Part shown: positions 16,416 to 25,775 of the stretch, piece by piece | How the letters are laid out: the number at the start of each line of letters is the position of its first letter | How positions within the stretch are numbered: position 1 is the stretch's first letter | Assembly (NCBI RefSeq): GCF_000731315.1 | Contig: NZ_HG938353.1 | Location: 806,001 to 870,000 of the forward strand | Length of the DNA: 64,000 nt | From: Neorhizobium galegae bv. orientalis str. HAMBI 540 | Lineage (GTDB): Bacteria; Pseudomonadota; Alphaproteobacteria; Rhizobiales; Rhizobiaceae | Reading direction: 5' to 3' | The notes under the pieces: model-generated | What the model saw: only the letters and a program-made list of their open reading frames with translations | Database searches by the model: none | What the model was told of the DNA's origin: nothing | Position numbers and translations under genes: made by a program

Positions 16416-16895
16416 ATGGCTGGCCCGAAAACCCTCCAGAAATTGATCGCTCTATACCGGATAAAGACCGGCGAGACTGAAATGGACCCTGCGAAGATTG
16501 CAGACTTTGCAATCCTGAACGGGATTAAACTCCCGACTCCTGCTGACCCTAAAAAGCTGCTTGTTCAACAGATCAGCCAAGCAGCCCGTGAAGAGATGCG
16601 GGTTGATCGTGATACAGGTCGGCCATACCGGGCCTATCATTCCTTGCCCGTTCAACAAGGCGGCGAGACGTTGTTCTTTTGGATCGATATTGAGGACGCG
16701 ACCCGCCCACAGATGGTTCGGTCTACCAATCGTCGTCGCGAACACGTGGTCGGTGAGCTGGTCCAGCTTAGCTTTGATTTGGATCATTGGGCCGCAGCCA
16801 ATCCCACGGACAAGCCGATAGAAGTGGAATATGACTTTGCTTTGGACATCGAGTGGAGGAAAGCGGCTGGCGACGAGGCGCCGGCGGCGGCCTAG
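16416..16895 (+). CDS. Unknown partner protein of the HTH-ImmA gene
   Basis: This 159-residue protein is preceded by AGGAAAAAG and lies 9 bases after the HTH-ImmA stop. The N-terminal half is helical (KTLQKLIALYRIKTGE, AKIADFAILNGIKLP); the second half has QQGGETLFFWIDIEDATRPQM and a beta strand near the end, VEYDFALDIEW. No family is recognised. Its position makes it a candidate toxin, target or effector of the upstream regulator, by analogy with two-gene ImmA/HTH modules. It ends 4 bases into the opposing gene. Confidence 0.65.
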   Translation: MAGPKTLQKLIALYRIKTGETEMDPAKIADFAILNGIKLPTPADPKKLLVQQISQAAREEMRVDRDTGRPYRAYHSLPVQQGGETLFFWIDIEDATRPQMVRSTNRRREHVVGELVQLSFDLDHWAAANPTDKPIEVEYDFALDIEWRKAAGDEAPAAA

Positions 16896-17113
16896 GCGCT
16901 CTTCTTCCAACGAGCTTGCGCAGCTATCGACGCGATCTCCGATCGCTGTTCCGGGGTTAGCTTTTTCGCGCGAGCTTTTCCGCCCTTCAATCCACCCTTG
17001 CGAGCGCTCGCAAGCGGCTTCTTATCCTCGGCTTCTCCCGTTGCCAAATCCACAATTGACTTAGCAAGTTGGTTCGGGTCGCGAGGGCGTTTTGGTCTGC
17101 TAGGATCGCTCAT
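16892..17113 (-). CDS. Small basic KGG-type protein
   Basis: This 73-residue, Lys/Arg/Ala-rich protein opens RPKRPRDPNQLAKSIVDLATGE and then has ARKGGLKGGKARAKKLTPEQ before ending AAQARWKK. The repeated GGxKGGKAR pattern is seen in small nucleic-acid-binding-like proteins often labelled histone-H1-like; binding is inferred from composition only. It overlaps the upstream zinc-ribbon gene by 14 bases, forming a two-gene leftward unit inside the element. Confidence 0.65.
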   Translation of the reverse strand: MSDPSRPKRPRDPNQLAKSIVDLATGEAEDKKPLASARKGGLKGGKARAKKLTPEQRSEIASIAAQARWKKSA

Positions 17114-17297
17114 CGCTACCCTTCAACTCCCAGTTTGAATAGTCAACTCCACCATTCCAGCGCAAAACTTCGAATCCGCATTTGAGGCAATCGAAGTGCC
17201 CACGCTCTCGGTTAGGCAATTCCTGACATAGTGCGGTATGTATAGCCCTACATTGTGGGCAACTATGGTCGGTTGTGTATGGAGTTGATCTGCTCAT
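17100..17297 (-). CDS. Small zinc-ribbon protein
   Basis: Read from the ATG complementary to 17295-17297 (MSRSTPYTTDHSCPQC), the protein is 65 residues with two CxxC pairs, CPQC and CLKC, about 25 residues apart, consistent with one zinc ribbon. The open frame extends 16 codons upstream toward the terminal repeat, which is less likely. Function unknown; cargo of the IS1-like element. Confidence 0.6.
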   Translation of the reverse strand: MSRSTPYTTDHSCPQCRAIHTALCQELPNRERGHFDCLKCGFEVLRWNGGVDYSNWELKGSDERS

Positions 17298-17339
17298 TTT
17301 GCGAATATGCCACTCGGCTAGACCAATTGGAAGGCCGGG

Positions 17340-17359
17340 TTTCAAACTGACCCACTACC
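17340..17359 (-). repeat. Right terminal inverted repeat of the IS1-like element
   Basis: On the complementary strand this reads GGTAGTGGGTCAGTTTGAAA, differing from the left end only at base 13. Confidence 0.75.
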
Positions 17360-17368
17360 GACGCGGCG

Positions 17369-18370
17369 TCACTTCACCGCGATGACGACCTTCCCCTTCG
17401 CGCGGCCGGTTTCGACATAGTCCAGCGCCTCGTTGGTCTGGTCGAACGGGAAGACCCGGTCCATCACCGGGCGGATATGACCCGCCTCGATCAGCGAGGT
17501 GATCTGTGCGAGCTGCCCGCCGTTCGCAGTCATGAAAAGAAACGAATAGCCGATCTTCCGGCGTCCCGCTTTTCTCCTGATGCCGAAGCTCAGCAGGCGC
17601 ATGGCCTGTTGAAGCAGCCAGCCGGAGCCGTTCTGCCGGGCGAAATCCGGATCGGGCGGACCGGAAATCGAAATCAGCTTGCCGCCCGGCTTCAATACAT
17701 TCAAGGATTTTTCCAGCGTATCCTTGCCCAGGCTGTTCAGCACGACGTCGTAGCCCTGCAGGACTTTCTCGAAGTCGTCCTTCTTGTAGTCGACCGCGAT
17801 GTCCGCGCCGAGACTTTTCACGAGAGCGACATTGGCGGTGCTTGTGGTCGTGGCCACATGGGCTCCGAGATGCTTGGCGAGCTGGATCGCGATGGTGCCG
17901 ACGCCGCCGGAGCCGGCATGGATCAGGACCTTCTGCCCCTTCCGCAGGTTGGCCCGCTCGACAAGGACCTGCCATGCCGTCAGCGCGACAAGCGGGATGG
18001 ATGCAGCCTCCACCATGGTGAGGTTGCTGGGCTTGATTGCCACATCGGCCTCGTCCATGGCGATATACTCGGCAAATGTCCCGATGCGATCCTGGGCCGG
18101 ACGGGCATAGACCTCGTCTCCCGGCTTGAACTTCCGGACCTTGGGTCCGACCCGGACGACGACGCCCGCCACGTCGTTGCCCAGCACCAGCGGAAGGCGA
18201 TAGGGCAGGATAAGCTTGAATTCGCCGTCCCTGATCTTGTTGTCCAGGGCGTTCACGCTGGCGGCATGAACCTCGACCATGACATCGTTGTCGCGCAATG
18301 ACGGTTCGGGTATTTCGCCGAGCCGCAGGGCGCCGCCTTTGCGATAGCGATCGATCAGGAATGATTTCAT
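17369..18370 (-). CDS. NADP-dependent quinone-oxidoreductase-like MDR protein
   Basis: Read from ATG at 18370 (MKSFLIDRYRKGG), the 333-residue protein is a zinc-independent medium-chain dehydrogenase/reductase: an N-terminal GroES-like domain (PLVLGNDVAGVVVRVGPKV), then a Rossmann fold with VLIHAGSGGVGTIAIQLAKHLGA. These enzymes reduce quinones or enones using NADPH. It probably forms an operon with the SDR gene 57 bases upstream, under the divergent HxlR regulator, suggesting a response to reactive electrophiles. The convergent mobile element ends 9 bases from its stop. Confidence 0.88.
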   Translation of the reverse strand: MKSFLIDRYRKGGALRLGEIPEPSLRDNDVMVEVHAASVNALDNKIRDGEFKLILPYRLPLVLGNDVAGVVVRVGPKVRKFKPGDEVYARPAQDRIGTFAEYIAMDEADVAIKPSNLTMVEAASIPLVALTAWQVLVERANLRKGQKVLIHAGSGGVGTIAIQLAKHLGAHVATTTSTANVALVKSLGADIAVDYKKDDFEKVLQGYDVVLNSLGKDTLEKSLNVLKPGGKLISISGPPDPDFARQNGSGWLLQQAMRLLSFGIRRKAGRRKIGYSFLFMTANGGQLAQITSLIEAGHIRPVMDRVFPFDQTNEALDYVETGRAKGKVVIAVK

Positions 18371-18427
18371 CGGACTGACTTTCGTTTCCGTGGTGGCCGG
18401 CATCGCCGGCGGGCCTGCGATGAATGC

Positions 18428-19243
18428 TCAGGCGGGAAGCCCGTTGAATTTCCGAAGGTTCTTGTCGACAATGGTTTCGGGCAGGAAGCGACGTATGAAG
18501 CGGACCTGTCCTGCCATTTTTCCGGCAGTGTAGCGCCGTTTGGGCAATGTCGCATTGGCGGCCTTTAGGACGGCTTCGGCGACTACCTCCGGTGCATCTC
18601 CCTTCGCGACGGCTTCGCGCATCAGCTGCTCCGCACCGGCGCGAACCTTATCATAGACGGAAAGCGGCCGGTCCGCGCGCGTCAGGTTCTCCTCGAAGGC
18701 GGTGCGGGTTAAACCGGGCTCGACAAGCACGACGCGGATGCCCTGGGTCCGCACTTCATGGTCGAGGGACTCCGAATAGCCTTCGACGGCGTGCTTGGTC
18801 GACGCATAGAGGCCGTTGAAAGGAGCCGGGATCAGCCCGAGTATCGAACTGAGGTTGACAATGCGGCCCTTCTGCTGGCCCCTCATCACGGGCAGGACGG
18901 CGTTCGTCATCCGGATGATGCCGAACACGTTGACGTCGAAGAGAGCCTTCGCCTGTTCCGTGGTGGATTCCTCGGCGCCGCCAAGCAGACCGACCCCGGC
19001 ATTGTTGACGAGAAGATCGATCCGCCCTGCGCGGCGCAGAACCTCGTCAACCGCATTTTTGACGGATGCGTCGTCGGTCACGTCGCAGATCAGCATCGTC
19101 ACCCCGTCCACCGTGTCGGCCATCGGCTTCCGGCTGGTGCCGAAGACAAGATATCCATCCCGCCGCAGCGCCTGCGCCGTCACCAGTCCTATTCCTGAGG
19201 AGGCACCCGTAACCAGGGCAACGCCACGTTTTTTCTTGCTCAT
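18428..19243 (-). CDS. Short-chain dehydrogenase/reductase
   Basis: Read from MSKKKRGVALVTGASSGIG, the 271-residue enzyme is a classical SDR: TGASSGIG cofactor site, NNAG, catalytic Ser in NLSSILG and YASTK (Tyr-x-x-x-Lys). NADP preference is likely from the basic residues after the second strand. It lies upstream of the MDR gene and divergent from the HxlR regulator. The substrate is not clear; an in-frame ATG at 19297 gives a longer form with unconvincing extra residues. Confidence 0.88.
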   Translation of the reverse strand: MSKKKRGVALVTGASSGIGLVTAQALRRDGYLVFGTSRKPMADTVDGVTMLICDVTDDASVKNAVDEVLRRAGRIDLLVNNAGVGLLGGAEESTTEQAKALFDVNVFGIIRMTNAVLPVMRGQQKGRIVNLSSILGLIPAPFNGLYASTKHAVEGYSESLDHEVRTQGIRVVLVEPGLTRTAFEENLTRADRPLSVYDKVRAGAEQLMREAVAKGDAPEVVAEAVLKAANATLPKRRYTAGKMAGQVRFIRRFLPETIVDKNLRKFNGLPA

Positions 19244-19285
19244 CGGCTCTGCTTTCATTTTGTGATGGAACATCATGGAGCGATC

Positions 19286-19315
19286 AGTTACTATCAAATC
19301 CGTATGAAGTCACTA
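19286..19315. promoter_or_regulatory. Direct repeat in the SDR/HxlR divergent promoter
   Basis: AGTTACTA (19286-19293) and AGTCACTA (19308-19315) are 22 bases apart, about two helical turns, between the SDR and HxlR genes. This spacing suits a dimeric winged-helix regulator; HxlR is the natural candidate. Confidence 0.45.
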
Positions 19316-19331
19316 CTAAAAAGATATCGAC

Positions 19332-19763
19332 ATGAAGAATCTTTCCGACCAGCCCTGCCTGATCGCCCGAAGCCTGGCGCTTGTGGGGGATGCGTGGAGC
19401 ATGCTGATCATGCGCGACGCCCATGCGGGGCTGACCCGTTTCGATGAGTTTCGCAAAAGCCTCGGCATCGCGCCGACCATGCTGACGGGACGGCTTTCAG
19501 GCCTGACCGAGGAGGGGCTCCTGGAGAAACGCCGTTATTCCGATCGTCCGCCACGGGACGAATATGTGCTGACGGAAGCCGGCCGCGACTTTCTGCCGGT
19601 TCTGTTTGCGATCGGCGCGTGGGGACGCAAGCATCGCGGCGGGGGCAAGGTGACCCGGTTCTTCGACGCCGAAACCGGAACGGAAATCGATCCCGTCACC
19701 ATCGATCGCGCGACCGGCGCTCCGGTCGGAACACGTCCTATCCGGATCGCGGCACCCGAATAA
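19332..19763 (+). CDS. HxlR-family transcriptional regulator
   Basis: The 143-residue protein has the HxlR winged-helix pattern: CLIARSLALVGDAWSMLIMRDAHAGLTRFDEFRKSLGIAPTMLTGRLSGLTEEGLLEKRRYSDRPPRDEYVLTEAG. Cys9 in the conserved N-terminal position is typical of redox- or electrophile-sensing members. It is divergent from the SDR-MDR pair and probably represses it. The last 35 residues after GAWGRKH are a polar extension. Confidence 0.88.
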   Translation: MKNLSDQPCLIARSLALVGDAWSMLIMRDAHAGLTRFDEFRKSLGIAPTMLTGRLSGLTEEGLLEKRRYSDRPPRDEYVLTEAGRDFLPVLFAIGAWGRKHRGGGKVTRFFDAETGTEIDPVTIDRATGAPVGTRPIRIAAPE

Positions 19764-20019
19764 GCCCCCTTCAAGGCAGAGGGAGCGGCGTCCGGCAACT
19801 CTGGTTGAAAGCTCGCGTCCCGTGCCGGATTGCTCGCCTCGCGAGCGAGGAGCACACGGGAAGCTGTTCGAAACACAGCTTTATTACTTGTCATTCAAGT
19901 AAGTTAAGGGGGACAATCGGAGCTTCACGCAATTCTTCCGGTATACCGAGGCTTGCAGAAACGTTAAAGATTACCGCAACAGTCCAGTTTCATCCCGAAT
20001 TCATTCCGATGGCACCCCG

Positions 20020-21132
20020 ATGAATGCAGAAGGCACGCTGGCAGACCGCCTCTACGAGGCAGCCCTGGTTCCGGAGCTTTGGACGGAAACTTGCGAGAGG
20101 ATTGCCCTGGAGGCCGGGTCCAGCACCGCCTCGATCTTCACCGTCGACGGCAGCGGCAATCATCGCTACGTCACCACTCCGAATATTGCCGAAGCCTTCG
20201 CCCAGTTCGTGCAGAGCGACACCCGGCTCGACAATGTTCGCCCCCTTCGGGCCATGCAACGTTCGCCCTTTTCGTTTGTCCGCGTCACCGATCTCCTGAG
20301 CGCGGAGGAATTTGCCAATGATGCGATCCAGCGCGACATCATCGAGCCGCACGGCATGCAATGGGAGGCGGGTTGGGCCTTCCAGGAGCCGACCGGGCAC
20401 GTCATCGTCATCACGCTGATGCGCGCCAAGGGCCTGACGCATTTTTCCGACGAACAGCTGGCGCGCCTCGATCTCTTGAAGCCGGATCTCGCCCGGGCTG
20501 CCTATATGTCGTCGCGGCTCGCCTTCAACGAGGCGAGATCGATGACCGAAACGCTGTCTATGCTCGGACTGCCGGCGGCGGTGATCGGCGACGCCGGCCG
20601 GGCGATCGCCATGAACCCCGAGATGGAGACACTGAGCCCGCGCATCCGCACCGGCGCCGGCGATCGGCTGATATTGGAAGGGGCGGGCGCCAATGCCCTG
20701 CTGGAGGAGGCGATCGCGCATTACAAGGCGCAGGCTTCGCCGGCCGTGCAGTCCCTGCCGATGGCGGGACGCGCCGGCGCGCCACCGCTGATCCTGCATC
20801 TGCTGCCGGTTCGCCGCGCGGCGCGCGACATCTTCTCCCGTTCGATGGCGGTGCTGGCCGTCACCCAGGTCGGGCAGGTCGGCCCGCCGGACATGCGGGT
20901 GCTCTGCGGCCTCTTTGACCTCACCCCGGCCGAAGCCCGCGTGGCGCGCGGCATCGCGATGGCCCAGACGCCGGAAATGATCGCCGCCTCGCTCGGCATC
21001 TCGCTCGAAACCGCCCGCTCGCATTTGAAGAAGATCATGCTGAAAACCGGCACTACCCGCCAGGCGGAACTGGTGCTGCTGCTTTCAGGGCTGAATGCGC
21101 CGAGCTTCAGCGGCGGTCGGCCGGAACCGTGA
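20020..21132 (+). CDS. LuxR-type HTH regulator with N-terminal sensor region
   Basis: The 370-residue regulator has an unassigned N-terminal sensory region (about residues 1-290) and a C-terminal LuxR HTH: LFDLTPAEARVARGIAMAQTPEMIAASLGISLETARSHLKKIMLKTGTTRQAELVLLL. There is no acyl-homoserine-lactone domain and no receiver aspartate, so the signal is unknown. Similar rhizobial proteins are orphan regulators. It has no close partner gene: about 250 bases of non-coding DNA precede it and the acyltransferase follows. Confidence 0.85.
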   Translation: MNAEGTLADRLYEAALVPELWTETCERIALEAGSSTASIFTVDGSGNHRYVTTPNIAEAFAQFVQSDTRLDNVRPLRAMQRSPFSFVRVTDLLSAEEFANDAIQRDIIEPHGMQWEAGWAFQEPTGHVIVITLMRAKGLTHFSDEQLARLDLLKPDLARAAYMSSRLAFNEARSMTETLSMLGLPAAVIGDAGRAIAMNPEMETLSPRIRTGAGDRLILEGAGANALLEEAIAHYKAQASPAVQSLPMAGRAGAPPLILHLLPVRRAARDIFSRSMAVLAVTQVGQVGPPDMRVLCGLFDLTPAEARVARGIAMAQTPEMIAASLGISLETARSHLKKIMLKTGTTRQAELVLLLSGLNAPSFSGGRPEP

Positions 21133-21284
21133 ACGCCTCGAAAAGCGCGCCCGGGTTAAATCGGCCACATTCCTTTGTTGAATAACCCGCACGCACGTGG
21201 TTGCAATTATTGGCTCAGGTATGGGAAGGGTGCAGCCTGTTGTTGCATAGCCTATAGTCAATTGATTTCGCATTGGGTTGTAGA

Positions 21285-23246
21285 ATGAAATACAGACCGG
21301 AAATCGACGGCCTGCGGGCCGTCGCTGTGGTTCCTGTCCTTATATTCCACGGTGGTTTGGGTTTCCGCGGCGGATTTGTCGGCGTCGACGTCTTCTTCGT
21401 CATCAGCGGTTATCTGATAACCTCGATCATGTATCGCGAAGTCGAAGGGCGCAAATTCAGTCTCGTCCGCTTCTACGAGCGGCGCCTGCGACGCATCGCT
21501 CCGGCGCTTGTTTGCGTCTGCCTGGCTTGTCTGCCTTTTGCATGGGCATGGATGCTTCCCTATGAGCTGCGCGACTTTGGTCGCAGCCTCTATCAGGTAA
21601 ATCTGTTCGTTTCGAACTTCTATTTCTGGAGTAAAACCGGCTATTTCGATTCAAGCAACGACCTGAAGCCGCTTTTGCATACGTGGTCTCTCGGCGTAGA
21701 AGAACAGTTCTACATCATATTTCCTGTTGTTCTGATGGCGTTGCGCCGGTTTCGTCGCCAGTTCGTTCTGGCGGCCATCCTGCTGTTGAGCACGGCGAGT
21801 TTCCTTGCCACGCAGGCCGTGCCACTGTTCGATCCTGCGGCGAATTTCTATCTTCTGCCCACGCGCTTCTGGGAACTTGGCGTCGGCGCCAGCATCAGCC
21901 TGGCGAATTTCGATGGAGAAAAAGCCCGCCATGGCGGGTTGGCGGCGGCTTGCGGTCTTGCGATGATCGTCCTGTCCTGCTTCTTCGTTGAAGGCGGGCC
22001 GTATTATCCCGGCTGGCAGACGCTGCCCGTCGTGGTCGGAACCGCGCTGGTTCTTCTATTTTCGTCTTCAGAGAATCTGGCTGGACGGCTTCTTTCCGCA
22101 AGAGCCTTGGTGTTTGTCGGTTTGATCAGCTACAGCCTCTATCTCTGGCATCAGCCCGTCCTGGCCTTCGCGCGCTTGCGGCTGTTCACCAATGACTTGA
22201 GCGCTTTGACATCCGCTCTTCTCCTTTGCGTCGCGGCGTTGCTTGCGGTCGTCAGCTACTATCTTGTCGAGCGGCCGTTTCGCGACAGGAACCGCGTTCG
22301 GACGAAGGGGTTCCTTGCCCTGGCCGGCGTTGCGGTAGCCGCCAGCATCGCCTCCGGGATCATGTTTGAAACGACCGACGGTGCCGCGTTCAGGGCGCCG
22401 GGTCTCTACGAGATGACCGAGGTGAGCACGGGGCTGAGCAAGAACTGTAACGGCAAGATGGCGCCTGAATGCTCCACGTCCGATAGTCCCGAGATCGCGG
22501 TGTGGGGGGATTCCTTCGGCGCCCATCTTGTGGAAGGTATCCTGGCGTCGGCCCCCGATGTCAAACTCGTGCAGTTCACCAAAAGCCTTTGCGGACCGTT
22601 CACCGAAATTACCTACCCGGTCGCCAGCGACGGTCGCAGGTCGCCCGAAGGCTGCCTGTCCCGGAATAGGGACGTCCTCGACGCCATGGCGACAACCAAG
22701 ACGCTTCGATACGTCGCGATAGGCGTCAATCTCGACATCTATACCGAATCCGAAACGTTCGTTCGGAAGGACGGGCAGAGTGTTCCAGCAAGCCGGGCGC
22801 TGCTCCTGGACAGTTTTTTAGGATCCCTGTCCCACTTGCGGCAAATGGGATTGAGCCCGGTGGTTTTCGCGCCGCCTCCGCAGACGGGAACCGATGTCGG
22901 CGGTTGTGTTGCCCGGTCAAGATTGCTGGAGATCGCGGCCGACCGCTGCGATCTGTCTGCTGACGACGTGAACCGGCGAGGCCGCGTTGCGACGGACATC
23001 ATGAATGTCGTGGCGCGGGACTATCCGGTGATCGATCTGGGCACCGGCCGGTGCAACGGCACGACCTGCCGGGTTTCCGAGGATGGCGTCTCCCTTTATG
23101 CAGATGCGGGACACTATTCCCAGGGCGGAATACGGCTGCTCGGAAAGAAGTACCATCTGTACGATCTTATCGTGAAGGCGGCGACTGAGGGCTGCGGTAA
23201 CGGCTCTGTCCCGGCTGCCCGACCCGCCGGTATCTGCCGCCCTTGA
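21285..23246 (+). CDS. OafA/YrhL-type acyltransferase with C-terminal SGNH domain
   Basis: This membrane enzyme of about 653 residues starts MKYRPEIDGLRAVAVVPVLIFH, the acyltransferase-3 signature, followed by HTWSLGVEEQFYIIFP and about ten membrane segments. From roughly residue 400 it has a periplasmic SGNH-hydrolase-like domain with GDSFGAHL and a late DAGHYSQGG (Asp/His). Such fusions add O-acetyl or other acyl groups to lipopolysaccharide O-antigen or exopolysaccharide. The flanking DNA carries no other polysaccharide gene, so the target glycan is unknown. A TTG four codons upstream is an alternative start. Confidence 0.88.
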   Translation: MKYRPEIDGLRAVAVVPVLIFHGGLGFRGGFVGVDVFFVISGYLITSIMYREVEGRKFSLVRFYERRLRRIAPALVCVCLACLPFAWAWMLPYELRDFGRSLYQVNLFVSNFYFWSKTGYFDSSNDLKPLLHTWSLGVEEQFYIIFPVVLMALRRFRRQFVLAAILLLSTASFLATQAVPLFDPAANFYLLPTRFWELGVGASISLANFDGEKARHGGLAAACGLAMIVLSCFFVEGGPYYPGWQTLPVVVGTALVLLFSSSENLAGRLLSARALVFVGLISYSLYLWHQPVLAFARLRLFTNDLSALTSALLLCVAALLAVVSYYLVERPFRDRNRVRTKGFLALAGVAVAASIASGIMFETTDGAAFRAPGLYEMTEVSTGLSKNCNGKMAPECSTSDSPEIAVWGDSFGAHLVEGILASAPDVKLVQFTKSLCGPFTEITYPVASDGRRSPEGCLSRNRDVLDAMATTKTLRYVAIGVNLDIYTESETFVRKDGQSVPASRALLLDSFLGSLSHLRQMGLSPVVFAPPPQTGTDVGGCVARSRLLEIAADRCDLSADDVNRRGRVATDIMNVVARDYPVIDLGTGRCNGTTCRVSEDGVSLYADAGHYSQGGIRLLGKKYHLYDLIVKAATEGCGNGSVPAARPAGICRP

Positions 23247-23265
23247 GAATATCCGCCGGCACCCC

Positions 23266-23300
23266 TTGACCTTCCCATGATGGGAAGCTCCACATAGCGT
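23266..23300 (+). promoter_or_regulatory. CueR/HmrR-type copper-responsive promoter of actP
   Basis: TTGACC (23266-23271) overlaps the 17-base dyad CTTCCCATGATGGGAAG (23271-23287), with a -10-like CATAGC near 23293-23298, giving the overlong spacer typical of MerR-family activated promoters. The same dyad arms occur ahead of copZ. Confidence 0.8.
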
Positions 23301-23342
23301 GGGACAGTGAGACATCCCAACAAAAAAGGGGAGATTGCGCCC

Positions 23343-25775
23343 ATGAACGAGACCGTCAAGCCGATCCACAAGGCCGAGCCTTTTACCGTTCCCGTCGAGG
23401 GCATGACCTGCGCCTCCTGCGTGCGCCGTGTCGAGAACGCCGCGGCCAAAGTGGCGGGCATCGACAGGAGCGCCGTCAACTTCGCGACCAAGAAACTGAC
23501 GGTGGAATCGGCCGAAGGCTTTTCGCCGGAGGAACTGACGAAGGCGATCAGGAAGGTCGGTTACGAAATTCAGCCAGGCGCCATGGACCATGCGATGCGC
23601 GAGGCGGGCATGATGCCGCTCGTGCCGCCGACGGCGCATGCCGGGCACGAGCACCACCACGGGCATCACCCCGACCATTCCGCACCGGACGCACAGGCCC
23701 ACATGGACCATGCCGCCATGGGGCACGACCAGGCGGGCCATGCCGGCGGGCATGACCATATGCATATGCACCAGGGCGAGGAGGGCGTGCTGAAGCGCGA
23801 TCTGGCGATCGCCTTCGTGCTCACCCTGCCGCTGTTCGTGCTGGAAATGGCAGGCCACCTCTACGACCCGTTCCACCACTGGCTGATGGGCGTGATCGAG
23901 ACGCAGAACCTTTATTATCTCTATTTCGCACTGGCGACGGTGGTCGTCTTCGGCCCCGGTTTCCGGTTCCTGAAGCTCGGCCTGCCGGCGCTGCTGCGCG
24001 GCGTGCCGGAGATGAATTCGCTGGTCGCGGTCGGCGTGCTGGCGGCCTATGGTTATTCGCTGGTGACGACGTTTACCCCGGACCTGCTGCCGGAGAGTGC
24101 CCGCTTCGTTTATTATGAAGCGGCCACGGTGATCGTCACGCTGATCCTGTTCGGCCGATTACTGGAGGCACGCGCCACGGGCCGCACCGGCGAGGCGATT
24201 GAGAAGCTGAGCCGACTGCAGGCGAAGACCGCCCGCGTCGAGCGCGACGGCAAGCTCTTGGATATCCCGACCGAACAGGTGGTTGCCGGCGACGTGCTGG
24301 TGATCCGGCCGGGCGAGCGAATTCCGGTCGACGGCACCGTCATCGACGGCTCCTCGAATGTCGATGAATCGATGATTTCGGGCGAGCCGCTGCCGGTCGC
24401 AAAGGCGGCCGGCGCGACCGTGGTCGGCGGCACGATCAACAAGACCGGCGCCTTCCGTTTCCGGGCCGACAAGGTCGGCCGCGATACCATGCTGGCCCAG
24501 ATCATCCGCATGGTCGAACAGGCTCAAGGGTCGAAACTGCCGATCCAGGGACTGGTCGACCGGGTGACCGCCTGGTTCGTGCCGGCGGTGATCTTGGCTG
24601 CCGCGCTGACTTTCGGCGTGTGGTTCTTCGTCGGCCCCGAGCCGGCGCTCGCCCATGCGCTGGTCAATGCGGTCGCCGTGCTGATCATCGCCTGTCCCTG
24701 CGCCATGGGGCTTGCCGTACCGACCTCGATCGTCGTCGGCGGCGGCCGCGCGGCCGAACTCGGCGTGCTGTTCCGCAAGGGCGAGGCGCTGCAGGAGTTG
24801 CGCAATGTCCAGCTCGTCGTGGTCGACAAGACCGGCACCGTCACCAAGGGCCGGCCGGAACTGACCGACCTGGTGACCTCGCAAGGTTTTGCCGAGGACG
24901 AGGTGCTGGCGCTGGTTGCCAGCGTCGAGGCGCAGTCCGAACACCCGATCGCCGAGGCGATCGTCAAGTCGGCCGAGGCCAAGGGTCTGGTCGTGCCGAA
25001 GGCGGAAAAGTTCGCATCGGTGACCGGCTACGGCATCGAGGCGGAAGCGGACGGCCGCAAGATCTCGGTCGGCGCCGACCGGTTCATGGAAAAGCTGGGG
25101 CTCTCCGTCGAGGTGTTTGCGAAAGCCGCCGCCCGGCTTGGCGACGAGGGCAAGACGCCGCTTTATGCGTCTGTCGACGGCAAGCTGGCCGCCGTGATCG
25201 CGGTTGCCGATCCGCTGAAACCCTCAAGCCGCGACGCGATCAGGGCGTTGCAGGCGATGGGCGTCGAAGTGGCCATGGTGACCGGCGACAACCGCCGCAC
25301 CGCTGAAGCGATTGCCCGCCAAGTCGGTATTAAAAAGGTGGTCGCCGAGGTCCTGCCGGAGGGCAAGGTGAAGGCGATCCACGAGATGCGCGCCAACGGG
25401 AAAAGGCTCGCCTTCGTCGGCGACGGCATCAACGACGCGCCGGCGCTGGCCGAAGCCGATATCGGCATCGCCATCGGCACCGGCACGGACGTGGCGATCG
25501 AGAGCGCCGATGTGGTGTTGGTCGGCGGTGAGCTTTCGGGCGCCGTTTCGGCGATCGCCATGAGCCGCGCGACGATGACCAACATCAAGCAGAACCTGTT
25601 CTGGGCCTTCGGTTACAACGTCGCGCTGGTGCCGGTTGCGGCCGGGGTGCTTTACCCGGCCTTCGGCTGGCTGCTGTCGCCGATGATCGCCGCCGGCGCC
25701 ATGGCGCTGTCGAGCGTCTTCGTGCTCGGCAATGCGCTGCGGCTGAAGGCGGTGAAAGTGGGAGAAACCAGATGA
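23343..25775 (+). CDS. actP: Copper-translocating P1B-type ATPase
   Basis: The 810-residue inner-membrane pump exports Cu(I). It has an N-terminal HMA domain with GMTCASC (Cys23, Cys26), a His/Met-rich segment (about residues 97-145) that could bind extra metal, eight membrane segments, the transport-site CPC (Cys451-Pro-Cys453), the phosphorylated DKTGT (Asp495), the HP motif (SEHPIAEAI) and [10 protein letters not shown]. The start at ATG 23343 follows GGGGAG. The stop overlaps the hmrR start by 4 bases. Rhizobia name this gene actP (acid tolerance); elsewhere it is copA. The upstream CueR-type promoter and the downstream hmrR and copZ complete a copper resistance module. Confidence 0.93.
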   Translation: MNETVKPIHKAEPFTVPVEGMTCASCVRRVENAAAKVAGIDRSAVNFATKKLTVESAEGFSPEELTKAIRKVGYEIQPGAMDHAMREAGMMPLVPPTAHAGHEHHHGHHPDHSAPDAQAHMDHAAMGHDQAGHAGGHDHMHMHQGEEGVLKRDLAIAFVLTLPLFVLEMAGHLYDPFHHWLMGVIETQNLYYLYFALATVVVFGPGFRFLKLGLPALLRGVPEMNSLVAVGVLAAYGYSLVTTFTPDLLPESARFVYYEAATVIVTLILFGRLLEARATGRTGEAIEKLSRLQAKTARVERDGKLLDIPTEQVVAGDVLVIRPGERIPVDGTVIDGSSNVDESMISGEPLPVAKAAGATVVGGTINKTGAFRFRADKVGRDTMLAQIIRMVEQAQGSKLPIQGLVDRVTAWFVPAVILAAALTFGVWFFVGPEPALAHALVNAVAVLIIACPCAMGLAVPTSIVVGGGRAAELGVLFRKGEALQELRNVQLVVVDKTGTVTKGRPELTDLVTSQGFAEDEVLALVASVEAQSEHPIAEAIVKSAEAKGLVVPKAEKFASVTGYGIEAEADGRKISVGADRFMEKLGLSVEVFAKAAARLGDEGKTPLYASVDGKLAAVIAVADPLKPSSRDAIRALQAMGVEVAMVTGDNRRTAEAIARQVGIKKVVAEVLPEGKVKAIHEMRANGKRLAFVGDGINDAPALAEADIGIAIGTGTDVAIESADVVLVGGELSGAVSAIAMSRATMTNIKQNLFWAFGYNVALVPVAAGVLYPAFGWLLSPMIAAGAMALSSVFVLGNALRLKAVKVGETR

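Larger units (their letters stand above)
14261..17359. mobile_element. IS1-like element with four passenger genes
   Basis: The 3.1-kb unit is bounded by GGTAGTGGGTCAATTTGAAA (14261-14280) and its inverted copy at 17340-17359, 19 of 20 bases matching. If the ends are trimmed by one base, CGACG flanks both sides (14257-14261 and 17359-17363) as a 5-base target duplication; a 3-base GAC duplication is the other reading. Inside are the transposase, an HTH-ImmA gene and its partner rightward, and a basic protein and a zinc-ribbon protein leftward. The interior is less GC-rich than the flanks. It lies neatly between two intact core genes, which supports a simple insertion. Confidence 0.75.

Noticed and set aside
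19828..19852. GCTCGCCTCGCGAGCGAGG palindrome near the LuxR gene as an operator or terminator
   Set aside because: The pairing is imperfect outside CTCGCGAG, there is no T run, and it lies almost 170 bases before the gene with nothing to tie it to a regulator.
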